DNA of 36,903 bases from FEN-1297 sp964618785 (GTDB taxonomy: Bacteria; Bacteroidota; Ignavibacteria; Ignavibacteriales; Ignavibacteriaceae). Position numbers and translations under genes: made by a program. Under the pieces are notes generated by a model, which ran no database searches, was not told the origin of the DNA, and was given only the letters and a program-made list of their open reading frames with translations. Location of the stretch: assembly GCA_964618785.1 (NCBI GenBank), contig CAZUCY010000025.1, positions 1 to 36,903 on the forward strand. Reading direction: 5' to 3'. This document shows positions 1-8,433 of the stretch, piece after piece; within the stretch, counting starts at the first letter, position 1; each line of letters begins with the position of its first letter.

Positions 1-248
1 TTTTTTGTTTGAACAAAACTACCAGCTTGCATCCGGTAGAAATATATTCCGCTTGATAGACTATTACCGTTGAATTGTACGGAATAATTTCCGGCAGATT
101 TTTCTTCATTAATTAAAGTTGCTATTTCTTTCCCAAGTATATCATAAACTTTTATTGTAACTAATCCCGATTTAGGAAGTGAATAATTTATCATTGTTGT
201 TGGATTAAAAGGGTTGGGTAAGAAAAATAAAAATAGCAAGTATTTAAT
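1..248 (-). pseudogene. Orphan T9SS type A C-terminal sorting domain (5'-truncated, runs off left edge)
   Basis: Reading the minus strand from about 218 down to 1 gives a nearly complete type IX secretion sorting domain: PNPFNPTT, then INYSLPKSGLVTIKVYD, LGKEIATLINEEKSAGNY, and LSSGIYFYRMQAGSF. This tag normally ends large secreted or surface proteins of Bacteroidota and related phyla and is cleaved during export. Here an in-frame stop (251-249) lies only eleven codons upstream of the PNPFNP motif, with hydrophobic filler between and no plausible start, so no passenger protein is attached in this frame. It is therefore a remnant, or the end of a gene disrupted by a frameshift. The stop codon lies beyond position 1. 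The motif style is typical of Ignavibacteria-like genomes and is the best taxonomic clue here. Confidence 0.8.
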
Positions 249-307
249 TTAAAAGTTAATTATTTTGTATAAAGTAATTTCGGATATACATATAACAAGG
301 AAATAAA

Positions 308-3070
308 ATGAAATCAAAATTGAATCTTTTTTGCAGTCTCTTACTAATCCCCTGTTTCATTTTTCTTCATTCTGATATATACAAAACAAGGGCTCAAACA
401 ATAAATCCCGTTGTTACTAATCAAAAAACGGATATAGAAAAAACTATTGACTTAAGCGGCGCCTGGCTGATGAAAGATTTTACCGAAGGCATTGGGTTTC
501 AAAAACAAGTTTTCATGCCCGGTAAAATGCCCAAGGATTGCCTGCCTTATCAGGTTCCCGGTACTGTCAGAACTGCTTTGCTTTCAGCAGGTGATATCCC
601 CGATCCCTACTTCGGTTACGATAATGAAAAATCTCTATGGGTTGAACAAAAAGAATGGTGGTTCTTTAAAAATTTTTCCATCGATAATAATCTCAAAGGA
701 AAATTTATTGATATTGTGTTTGAAGGTATATCATTCCAGGGTGAATTCTGGCTTAACGGGCATCGTATAGGAGAGTTAAAAGGAATGCTGAATCCTAAAG
801 CGTTTGATGTCTCAGGCGTCCTAAACTTCGGTAAGAATAATGTTATTGCCGTGCGCCTAAAAGCTCCTTCCGACTCAAGAGAAAATCTGATTCAACGCGG
901 TCTAACCTGGCGGTCAAACCGCAATCAATTATTCTCTATTGCTCAATGTATGTACGGCTGGGATTGGGGTCCTCATTGTATGGCTGTCGGATTATGGCAG
1001 CCGGTTAAACTACGCGTTACAAATCCATTGAGAATTAACAATCCTTACATTCGTTCCAGGATACCCTCTGCTGACCGGGCTGTGTGCAGCATTGATATTG
1101 ATATTCAGAATCTCTCAGGTAAATCTTTGAATGCTGAATTATCCGGTTCCATTATCGGGAAAAAATCCCGGCTTGAATCCGGAAAATTTAAGCAGACGGT
1201 TAATCTGATCCCGGGTGAAACTAAAACCTTGAATTTCGAGGTTACTATTAATGATCCAAAACTTTGGTGGCCGAACGGCATGGGCGAACAGAACCTTTAT
1301 ATTCTGAAAACAACTGTTTCCTGTAATAATGCTGAGTCTGATTGTAATTCTGCACAATTCGGTATTCGTGAACTGAAATTAGTTGAAAATGAAGATACCG
1401 CTCTATTTCTTCAGACTATGAAACAGGATATCGGAAACATTTATCGTCTCGGCAATAAAGTGGGTTCTTATCCCTGGACGTTTGAAGTGAACGGGAAAAA
1501 GATGTTTGTGAAAGGCGGAAACTGGATCCCAGTTGATCAACTGCTGCGGCTTAGCCATGATAAATATGATTGGCTGCTCCGGCTTTTCAAAGAAGCAAAT
1601 TTTAACCTGCTTCGCGTCTGGGGCGGCGGGTTATACGAGACAGATGATTTCTATAATTTGTGCGATGAATACGGCATCCTTGCGTGGCAGGAATTTTTGA
1701 GTAATTGTAATTTTTCTTTAATTGATAAAGAGAATTTTTTAGACGGCGCTAAATCCGCAGCGCTGCGTTTAAGAAATCATCCCTGTCTTACTTTCTGGTG
1801 CGGCGGAAATGAATTTGATCCTGACGATAGCGGCAGTAAATCAGTAATTGATTCACTTGCAGAACTATTGAAAAAAATTGACCCTCAGCGCGAGTTTCAC
1901 CGCGCATCGCCGTATATGGGGGATGATCATTATTGGGGTGTCTGGCATGGAATGGAACCATACACAAAATATCATGTTGTGCGTCCGTTCCGAAGCGAAG
2001 CCGGGTTAAACGCCCCGCCTGTTTTGGAAAACTATGTCAAATTCACGCCTCCTGATTTGCTCTTTCCGCCCGATACAACTTATATTGAATATCACGGTGA
2101 ATCCAGCGCCGGCTTTCAACATCTGAAAAAGTTGATGCGGTATACCGATGAAATCGGCGAGCCTTCAAATATCACCGAATTTATAACAAGAGGTCAGCTT
2201 TATCAGGCTTTAGGCAATGAGTACGATATGGAATTCTGCCGGTCAAATAAATTCAGGAATAGCGGCTTTCTTGTCTGGCAGTATGACGATATTTGGCCTT
2301 GTCTTTCCTGGTCAATTGTTGATTGGTACGGAACTCCAAAACCTGCATATTACTTTTTGAAGCGCGCTGCACGACCGGTGCATATTTCTGCCGACTTTGA
2401 ACGGTATTTGTGGAAGACGGGTGAGACTTTCAAAACGGATATTTATCTTTTGAACGATTCACAAAACCCGGTGAAAGGATTTTCTTTTGATGCTAAGCTG
2501 ATTGATTGCGAAGGTAAAATAATTACCGGAAAATCCGGCTTAGCGGAAACGGGTGCAAATAGCTCAGCCAAAATCAGCGGATTGGAATTTATTATACCGG
2601 AATCATTCAAAGGAAAATCATTTTTTATTTCTGTGGAGCTAAAAAACCCATCGGGTGAAAAGATAAGCGATGCCTTGTACCCGGTTGCAATTAGCGGGAT
2701 AGATAACCTGGAAAACTATAATAATATATTCTCAGAAATTAATCAGATGCCCAAATTATCTCTGAAGGTTGAACCGGTTAATTATACCCTCTCAAAGGGA
2801 AACCCCGGGCATGGAAGCGTTCAAATCAAGCTTTCAAATTCATCGGAAATTCCTGCATTCTTCATCGGGGCAAGAATGCTTGAGGAATCAGTTAAACTTA
2901 GGACTATATATAATGATAACTATATTTCTCTGCTTCCCGGTGAAACTAAAACTATTTTTGTGAAGGTGGAAAGCAAAGATATTAATACACTTCCTCAGGA
3001 AATTCATTTTGAAATATCCGGGTATAATTGTTCTGCCCGGCAAATAGAAATGAAGGCTTCTGAAAAATAA
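308..3070 (+). CDS. Exported GH2 family beta-mannosidase
   Basis: A 920-aa glycoside hydrolase family 2 enzyme expected to remove terminal beta-mannose from oligosaccharides outside the cytoplasm. Residues 1-29 form a signal peptide (hydrophobic core, then TRAQ). The order is GH2 sugar-binding domain (about 45-240, with YGWDWGP), immunoglobulin-like domain (about 240-360), then the TIM barrel with LRVWGGGLYETDDFY (about 435-449). The acid/base is probably Glu502 in WCGGNEFD; the nucleophile is probably Glu564 in FRSEAGL, matching the family SEFG-type motif. WPCLSWSIVDWYG (about 663-675) is the usual conserved end of the mannosidase barrel, and beta-sandwich domains follow. The start is supported by the signal peptide and an upstream purine-rich AAGGAA. 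GH2 endo-mannosidases and exo-glucosaminidases share this layout, so the exact substrate is inferred. The mannose-6-phosphate isomerase downstream supports mannose metabolism. Confidence 0.9.
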   Translation: MKSKLNLFCSLLLIPCFIFLHSDIYKTRAQTINPVVTNQKTDIEKTIDLSGAWLMKDFTEGIGFQKQVFMPGKMPKDCLPYQVPGTVRTALLSAGDIPDPYFGYDNEKSLWVEQKEWWFFKNFSIDNNLKGKFIDIVFEGISFQGEFWLNGHRIGELKGMLNPKAFDVSGVLNFGKNNVIAVRLKAPSDSRENLIQRGLTWRSNRNQLFSIAQCMYGWDWGPHCMAVGLWQPVKLRVTNPLRINNPYIRSRIPSADRAVCSIDIDIQNLSGKSLNAELSGSIIGKKSRLESGKFKQTVNLIPGETKTLNFEVTINDPKLWWPNGMGEQNLYILKTTVSCNNAESDCNSAQFGIRELKLVENEDTALFLQTMKQDIGNIYRLGNKVGSYPWTFEVNGKKMFVKGGNWIPVDQLLRLSHDKYDWLLRLFKEANFNLLRVWGGGLYETDDFYNLCDEYGILAWQEFLSNCNFSLIDKENFLDGAKSAALRLRNHPCLTFWCGGNEFDPDDSGSKSVIDSLAELLKKIDPQREFHRASPYMGDDHYWGVWHGMEPYTKYHVVRPFRSEAGLNAPPVLENYVKFTPPDLLFPPDTTYIEYHGESSAGFQHLKKLMRYTDEIGEPSNITEFITRGQLYQALGNEYDMEFCRSNKFRNSGFLVWQYDDIWPCLSWSIVDWYGTPKPAYYFLKRAARPVHISADFERYLWKTGETFKTDIYLLNDSQNPVKGFSFDAKLIDCEGKIITGKSGLAETGANSSAKISGLEFIIPESFKGKSFFISVELKNPSGEKISDALYPVAISGIDNLENYNNIFSEINQMPKLSLKVEPVNYTLSKGNPGHGSVQIKLSNSSEIPAFFIGARMLEESVKLRTIYNDNYISLLPGETKTIFVKVESKDINTLPQEIHFEISGYNCSARQIEMKASEK

Positions 3071-3095
3071 TTAATTCATCACCCGCCCGGGGGTG

Positions 3096-3158
3096 ACTAA
3101 AATGCAGGACAGCCCTGCCTACCGACAGTCAGGTTGCCAGGCTGTCCTGTATTTTAGT
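3096..3158. repeat. Long perfect hairpin, terminator-like or REP-like
   Basis: The arms 3096-3114 and 3140-3158 are inverted repeats of 19 bases (ACTAAAATGCAGGACAGCC and its complement) with one G-T wobble and a 25-base loop. The loop contains further CCTG/CAGG symmetry. It begins 25 bases after the beta-mannosidase stop. There is no clean T-tract after the second arm, so it could be a transcript-end or RNA-stabilising hairpin, or a dispersed palindromic repeat. Nothing else is evident in 3071-3350 except a dubious 47-codon frame at 3211-3354. Confidence 0.7.
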
Positions 3159-3350
3159 TCGTCTCAAATATAAGAAGTGTCTTAATTTATAACTAATATG
3201 AGATGAACGCATGAAATTTCCGGGACTGCTGCTATTTGTAATAGCCGGATTGAATTGCCGGATTTTCCCGGCGATGCAGATTGGGGTCTCAGGCTGGTTT
3301 GCGAAGGTTCATTTAAAGAAAATTCAGCGCATTAAAATAATTTGTGAGTA

Positions 3351-4433
3351 TTGAAAAATGAATATACCGGGCATTATAATTCTGCCGCCCAACAGGGTCT
3401 GGCGTGCATCACCGGTGGTAAATTTCTTGATCGTCTCGAAGGCAAAAGTAATCCGGCTGATTCGCACTTCCCCGAAGATTGGATAGCATCAACAACTTTG
3501 GCTGTTAATAGGGGCAGAGAAGAGTTTAAATCTGAAGGGCTTTCACTTATAGAATACAACGGGAATATTGTGCCTTTGAAAAAAATCATGGAAACATTTC
3601 CATTCGAAGTTCTGGGAGAAGAACATTTTAAAAAATACGGACCAAATACTCAATTCCTGTTTAAGTTCCTGGATTCGGCAATTCGGCTTCACATTCAGGC
3701 GCACCCGGCAATTTCATTCTCTCAAAAATATCTTAACAGCAGCTCTGGCAAAACGGAGGCTTACGTAATTCTCGGTACCCGTGATGAAGTAGAAAATCCG
3801 TACATTTATCTCGGTTTTCAACATTCCATAGGCAGGAAAGATTTTAAGATTGCAATTGAAAATCAGGATATTGAAAAAATACTCTCTTGTTTTGAAAAAA
3901 TTCCGGTAAAACCCGGGGATGTTTTTATCGTACCCGGAGGGCTGCCTCATGCTATTGGCGAAGGTGTCTTCATGTTGGAAATCATGGAACCCGCCGATTT
4001 TGTTGTAAGACTGGAGTTTGAGCGCGGAGGTTATGTTTTACCTGAACAAGCCCGCTTTATGGGACGCAATATCGATTTTGCAATGGATATGATTGATTTC
4101 AGATCGATATCGGTTGAAGAAATCAAAAATAAATATTTTTGCCTGCCGGTAATTTCTGATGAACAGGGCGGCGGTTCGGAAAGTATTTTAATCGATAAAC
4201 GTTATACTAATTGTTTTTCGGTTCATAAAGTTAATGTCCAAAGTAGTTTTCAAAAAAAGGCAGATACCTTTTACGCGGGAGTTGTAACCGGGGGCAGCGG
4301 TTGTATTATATCCGGAACGAATAACCGGGATGTCAAATCAGGCGATAAATTTTTAATCCCTTATAATGCAGGTAAAATTGAATATATAAGCAATTACGCA
4401 ATGGAAATTATTCTTGCTTTTCCTCCAAAATAA
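3351..4433 (+). CDS. manA: Class I mannose-6-phosphate isomerase (zinc-dependent)
   Basis: A 360-aa cupin-type isomerase interconverting mannose-6-phosphate and fructose-6-phosphate in the cytoplasm. The family's zinc ligands are recognisable: Gln116 and His118 in HIQAHP, Glu136 in GKTEAY, and His200 in VPGGLPHAIG. The N-terminal GGKFLDRLEGKSNP followed by PEDWIAST matches the long class I isomerases. The start is unusual: an in-frame TGA lies two codons upstream and the first usable codon is TTG at 3351, with no strong ribosome binding site, so weak translation or loss of a few N-terminal residues is possible. It lies 15 bases before the GH59 gene and probably shares its transcript. It would bring mannose released by the beta-mannosidase into glycolysis after phosphorylation; no mannose kinase is visible here. 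Confidence 0.85.
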   Translation: MKNEYTGHYNSAAQQGLACITGGKFLDRLEGKSNPADSHFPEDWIASTTLAVNRGREEFKSEGLSLIEYNGNIVPLKKIMETFPFEVLGEEHFKKYGPNTQFLFKFLDSAIRLHIQAHPAISFSQKYLNSSSGKTEAYVILGTRDEVENPYIYLGFQHSIGRKDFKIAIENQDIEKILSCFEKIPVKPGDVFIVPGGLPHAIGEGVFMLEIMEPADFVVRLEFERGGYVLPEQARFMGRNIDFAMDMIDFRSISVEEIKNKYFCLPVISDEQGGGSESILIDKRYTNCFSVHKVNVQSSFQKKADTFYAGVVTGGSGCIISGTNNRDVKSGDKFLIPYNAGKIEYISNYAMEIILAFPPK

Positions 4434-4448
4434 AAATGAGGCAGCTAT

Positions 4449-6533
4449 ATGATTATGAATTCTCCAAATTATTTCATAAAATTTTTTCGCGTTGGAATGT
4501 ATTTACCGTCAGTACTGTTTTATTTAATACTAGGTTTAAATACAGACGGAATAATTTGCCAAACGATTAACATTGATGGGACTGCCGGCGGCAAACGATT
4601 TGATGGTATCGGCGCTGTGAGCGGCGGGGGCGCTACATCGGTGCTATTAAAGGATTATCCTGAGCCGCAGCGCAGCCAAATATTGGACCTTTTGTTCAAA
4701 CCGAAATTCGGCGCATCGATTTCCGCTTTGTTGGTTGAAATACCCGGTGATGGTAATTCAACTCAGGGATCAGAGTTGAGCCACATGCATACAAGAAATG
4801 ATGTAAACTACAGCCGGGGTTATGAATGGTGGCTTATGAGTGAAGCCAGAAAAAGAAATCCTTCTATCTCATTAGACGCTAATGCCTGGAGCTGCCCAAA
4901 ATGGGTCGGAGACGGTAATTTCTGGTCGCAGGATATGTGTGATTATGACGTAAATTGGATCAAAGGTTTAAAAAATGTTTATGGTTTGGATCTGGATGCT
5001 GTCGGCTGCCGTAATGAAAAAGGAGTTAATGAAGATTTTGTTAAAATGTTCAGGGCTGCGCTTAATAGAAATGGGCTGTCTAAAGTTAAGATTCATGCTT
5101 TTGACAATTGGGGAAAAGAAAAATTCGACTGGTGCAGAGACATGAATAACGATTCGGTTTTAAGAGCTTCCGTGGACATCATTAGTGCCCATACAATGAA
5201 CGAGAATCCTGCACCCCCGGATATTATTAAATTAAGCGGCTCGCTTGGTAAACCCATTTGGAACACGGAGGAACATGTGTACAAAGACGGGTTTGATTGT
5301 GAAATTAGTGTGGTAGAAGCATTTAATAATAATTTTATTGAAAGCGGAGTTACAAGAATTGTTAATTGGTTCCTTGAAGCTTCTACTTACAATACCGAGC
5401 CATTTCCGGAAAAACCAGCCATGTTGGTAGCTCGTGAACCATGGGGAGGATATTATTATGCCCGCACTGTACTTTGGGGATACGCTCATTACGGTCAGTT
5501 CACTCAACCCGGCTGGGAATACTTAAACGGAGCCTGCGGCAAACTTCAGAATGGAGGAACCTATGTAACCCTGAAGGCGCCGGGAAATGATTATAGTATT
5601 ATTGCCGAAACAAGGAAAGCCAAAACAAATCAGGAAATTACTTTTAAAGCTCGCGGAGGTTTATCCGGCGGTAAACTTTGTGTTTGGCGAAGTAATGCTT
5701 CGGAGCAATTTGTAAAGTTGGATGACATAACTCCTGTCAATGGTACTTTTAATATCACTTTGGAGCCGCAATCCATTTACTCTATCTCCACAATTACGGG
5801 ACAGCAGAAAGGTTCATTTACAGATATCCCTGCATCAAAACCATTTCCTTTCCCTTATTATGAAACATTTGATGAATATACGAATGCAGAGGCATGGGGT
5901 TATTTACCTCACTATACTGCGGATATTGCGGGTGGATTCGAAATTGCAGAACGCCCTGATAAAAAAGGTAGATGTTTGAGTCAGGTTATCAAAGCTGGTG
6001 CACAAAGCTGGGCTCCCGAATGGATGCCGTACACGATCCTGGGGGACCGGAACTGGAAAGATTATGAAGTAAGCGCCGATGTGTACTGTGATAATAACGG
6101 CTGGGCTGGTATTATGGGTCGCATTACAAGCACCGGAAGCGGCTATGGATGCAAGGTAAGCGGATATTATTTAACTCTTTCGACTGATGGTACTTCCTCT
6201 TTGTATATTTCCAATCAGGATGAAAAAGTTGAAATGGGCACTCTCCTTGCAATAGGAAAATCACTGCATATTGCAGCACACGAATGGCATACTCTTATGC
6301 TGCGGTTTTCTGGTTCTACCATTACAGGCTTTGTAGATAATAATCAGGTATTGGCTGCTGCAGACACCACTTTTTCAGAAGGTATGATAGGTCTTATAGC
6401 AGGAAGTAAAAATAAAACGACCAATGCTGCATTGTTCGACAACCTTATGATAAAATCACCTAACGCCGCAATTCCTGATCCAACTATATTTTCGCCGGCA
6501 GTCATCCCTATATATAAACCGGGTGAAAAATGA
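4449..6533 (+). CDS. Exported GH59 galactocerebrosidase-like beta-galactosidase
   Basis: A 694-aa protein closely resembling animal galactosylceramidase along its length. Visible family blocks are FDGIGAVSGGGATS, YPEPQRSQILDLLFKP, FGAS, the GDGNST...SHMH segment and RGYEWWLM. The acid/base is probably Glu190 in GCRNEKG and the nucleophile probably Glu274 in WNTEEH, corresponding to the mammalian WNE and SED motifs. FTQPGWEYL (about 351-359) is also conserved. Residues 470-680 form the lectin/LamG-like C-terminal domain of the family (ETFDEY, NGWAGIMGRI, ALFDNLMI). Residues 15-38 look like an uncleaved or late-cleaved signal segment. Known GH59 enzymes release galactose from galactolipids or beta-galactosides; the substrate here is unknown. 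It is probably co-transcribed with manA. The adjacent GH35 enzyme also points to galactose-containing glycans. Confidence 0.88.
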   Translation: MIMNSPNYFIKFFRVGMYLPSVLFYLILGLNTDGIICQTINIDGTAGGKRFDGIGAVSGGGATSVLLKDYPEPQRSQILDLLFKPKFGASISALLVEIPGDGNSTQGSELSHMHTRNDVNYSRGYEWWLMSEARKRNPSISLDANAWSCPKWVGDGNFWSQDMCDYDVNWIKGLKNVYGLDLDAVGCRNEKGVNEDFVKMFRAALNRNGLSKVKIHAFDNWGKEKFDWCRDMNNDSVLRASVDIISAHTMNENPAPPDIIKLSGSLGKPIWNTEEHVYKDGFDCEISVVEAFNNNFIESGVTRIVNWFLEASTYNTEPFPEKPAMLVAREPWGGYYYARTVLWGYAHYGQFTQPGWEYLNGACGKLQNGGTYVTLKAPGNDYSIIAETRKAKTNQEITFKARGGLSGGKLCVWRSNASEQFVKLDDITPVNGTFNITLEPQSIYSISTITGQQKGSFTDIPASKPFPFPYYETFDEYTNAEAWGYLPHYTADIAGGFEIAERPDKKGRCLSQVIKAGAQSWAPEWMPYTILGDRNWKDYEVSADVYCDNNGWAGIMGRITSTGSGYGCKVSGYYLTLSTDGTSSLYISNQDEKVEMGTLLAIGKSLHIAAHEWHTLMLRFSGSTITGFVDNNQVLAAADTTFSEGMIGLIAGSKNKTTNAALFDNLMIKSPNAAIPDPTIFSPAVIPIYKPGEK

Positions 6534-6718
6534 TGGGCGCTTATCTTTATGAAAGACTTTTTTTCCCCCATCTTAACCCGGGAGGATTGTTGGACGAGCA
6601 ATGTTTATACAGGTTCAAACTTAATTATAATAAACTGAAAAAATCATGCCTGCTGTACCGGGGTTCGGGCAGGCAGGAAGCGTAAGAACCCCGCAGCATT
6701 TATGGGAGGAGCAATTCT
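6534..6718 (+). promoter_or_regulatory. Structured leader and strong ribosome binding site before GH35 gene
   Basis: This 185-base gap contains two mutually exclusive hairpins. One is TGCCTGC with GCAGGCA. The other is an 8-bp stem CGGGGTTC (6659-6666) with GAACCCCG (6686-6693). They are followed by an unusually strong purine tract GGGAGGAG just before the ATG at 6719. Competing stems ahead of a strong ribosome binding site could control translation, but no known riboswitch is recognised and chance pairing is possible. Confidence 0.3.
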
Positions 6719-8341
6719 ATGATGAAAATGATGCGAATAGCAGTTTTAGGATTTGCAGCGGCTCTGTTAGTATGTGGAGCCCTTTTGTGTCAAACCGGTG
6801 CGGGAACAATACCGCAAATTATCGGGAAAAATAACCGTCATGCCCTCCTTGTTGACGGTCAGCCGTTCTTCATGCTGGGAGGTCAGGCACATAACTCCAG
6901 CGGCTGGCCCGGCATGATGCCGGGTGTATGGTCGGCAGTTAATGCGATGCATGCCAATACTCTGGAAGTCCCAATTTACTGGGAGCAGATCGAGCCACAA
7001 CCGGGGAAGTACGATTTTTCATTGATTGATACCCTGCTTAAGCAAGGGCGGGATCACAAGGTTAATCTTGTGCTTCTCTGGTTCGCTACCTGGAAAAACG
7101 GCAGCAGTCACTATATGCCCGAATGGATGAAGCTTGATCCCCGAAAGTATTCCAACATTACAGGCGCGGACGGGCAGCCGGTCGATTCGCCTTCGCCTTT
7201 CTCGCATGATGCTATGGAAGCTGATGCTAATGCTTTCGCAGCTGTGATGGGGCATTTGAAAAATGCTGATCCGCTTCATACGGTTCTTATGATTCAGATA
7301 GAAAACGAACCGGGCGCCTGGAATAGCGTGAGGGATTACTCTGAAAAGGCTCAGAAGATATTTAACGAACCCGTGCCGGCAGAATTGCTCAAACCCGGCA
7401 TACTCAAGGCTCTGGATAAGCCTGTAAACGCCAGGGGGTCTTGGCGGGAGGTTTTCGGAAATAATGCCGACGAGTTTTTCCATGCCTGGGCTGTTGCCCG
7501 GTACATCGAGCATGTTGCAGCTGCCGGAAAAGCAGTTTATCCGTTGCCGTTGTACGTTAATGCCGCATTACGTGATCCGCTTACCAATCCCCCCGCTTCA
7601 ACTTATGAGAGCGGCGGTGCAACCGATAATGTTATTCCAATTTGGAAAGTTGCCGCGCCGGATATTGATTTGTTGGCTCCCGATATCTATTTGTCCGAAA
7701 GCGCTCAACAGCTAAAAGTGATTGATTTATACGACCGCCCCGATAACCCTTTGTTCGTACCGGAAACCGGTGCCGGTGCGGAGTACGTAAAAAATCTTTA
7801 TATTGTTCTTGCGCACGGGGGTTTTGGCTTTTCACCGTTTGGCATTGATGACAATGGGCAGAATTCTGAAGACAGCCAATCTGCCGCCCGCCTCTCCCCT
7901 ATTGCTCGGGAATATGCCATGGCAACCCCTATGATAAGGGAACTTGCAAAATGGGGTTTTGAAGGAAAGATAAAGGCAGTTGTTGAACGTGAGGACCATG
8001 CGCCGCAGTCGATTGATCTTGGTAAGTGGCAAGCAACAGTGACGTTCAATACTTCGGAAGGACGCTTCGTTCAGTCCAATGCCCTGCCGACCGGTAAAGC
8101 AATGGTAGTGCAATTAGGTGAGAGCGAGTTTGTGCTGGTGGGAACGCTTTGCCGTATTACCTTCAAGCCTGTGGGCGCCGACGTAGGCAAAGCCTGGCAA
8201 TTTCTGAAAGTGGAAGAGGGCTGTTATGAGAACGGAACTTTCAAACTTTTGAGAATCAGGAATGGCGACGAAACTGATTGGGGCGGCCCCTATTTCGGCG
8301 CTGTACCCGCCGTGCTGCATGCAACGTTGGGTGTTAGGTAA
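6719..8341 (+). CDS. Exported GH35 beta-galactosidase with DUF5597 C-terminal domain
   Basis: A 540-aa glycoside hydrolase with a signal peptide (residues 1-25, hydrophobic VLGFAAALLVCGALL) and a TIM barrel resembling the GH35/DUF5597 enzymes typified by Cellvibrio Bgl35A, which removes beta-galactose from xyloglucan. The acid/base is probably Glu197 in MIQIENEPG and the nucleophile probably Glu349 in FVPETGAG. EVPIYWEQIEP (83-93) and the HGGFGFSPFGIDD segment (about 365-377) fit this subgroup. The C-terminal 380-540 is the DUF5597-type beta domain. The start is supported by GGGAGGAG; a second ATG follows directly. By eye the gene is richer in G and C than its neighbours, which may indicate separate acquisition. 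It is the last gene of the carbohydrate locus and converges on the repeat and remnant that follow. Confidence 0.85.
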   Translation: MMKMMRIAVLGFAAALLVCGALLCQTGAGTIPQIIGKNNRHALLVDGQPFFMLGGQAHNSSGWPGMMPGVWSAVNAMHANTLEVPIYWEQIEPQPGKYDFSLIDTLLKQGRDHKVNLVLLWFATWKNGSSHYMPEWMKLDPRKYSNITGADGQPVDSPSPFSHDAMEADANAFAAVMGHLKNADPLHTVLMIQIENEPGAWNSVRDYSEKAQKIFNEPVPAELLKPGILKALDKPVNARGSWREVFGNNADEFFHAWAVARYIEHVAAAGKAVYPLPLYVNAALRDPLTNPPASTYESGGATDNVIPIWKVAAPDIDLLAPDIYLSESAQQLKVIDLYDRPDNPLFVPETGAGAEYVKNLYIVLAHGGFGFSPFGIDDNGQNSEDSQSAARLSPIAREYAMATPMIRELAKWGFEGKIKAVVEREDHAPQSIDLGKWQATVTFNTSEGRFVQSNALPTGKAMVVQLGESEFVLVGTLCRITFKPVGADVGKAWQFLKVEEGCYENGTFKLLRIRNGDETDWGGPYFGAVPAVLHATLGVR

Positions 8342-8364
8342 AAGCTGGCAGGAACTTATAATTG

Positions 8365-8433
8365 TCCGGAATTTATTTTTACTGCATGCTTTATGATTAT
8401 TTCTAATCTGCTGCAATAATTTTTTCAGCTTTT
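8365..8433. repeat. Left copy of 69-bp direct repeat (candidate attL)
   Basis: It matches 24626-24694 in the same orientation at 67 of 69 positions. On the minus strand both copies encode the end of a reading frame, AEKIIAAD then stop. The right copy is the genuine 3' end of the MFS gene. A duplicated gene 3' end at both borders of an accessory region is the usual footprint of site-specific island integration, but no integrase gene is visible between the copies. Confidence 0.75.

Noticed and set aside
3211..3354. 47-codon frame with a hydrophobic start (MKFPGLLLFVIAGLNC)
   Set aside because: No ribosome binding site, no homology recognised, and it ends inside the manA start; more likely a chance frame, though translational coupling cannot be excluded.
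7019..7513. 164-codon minus-strand frame inside the GH35 gene
   Set aside because: Antisense shadow of a gene with clear catalytic motifs; composition is not protein-like.
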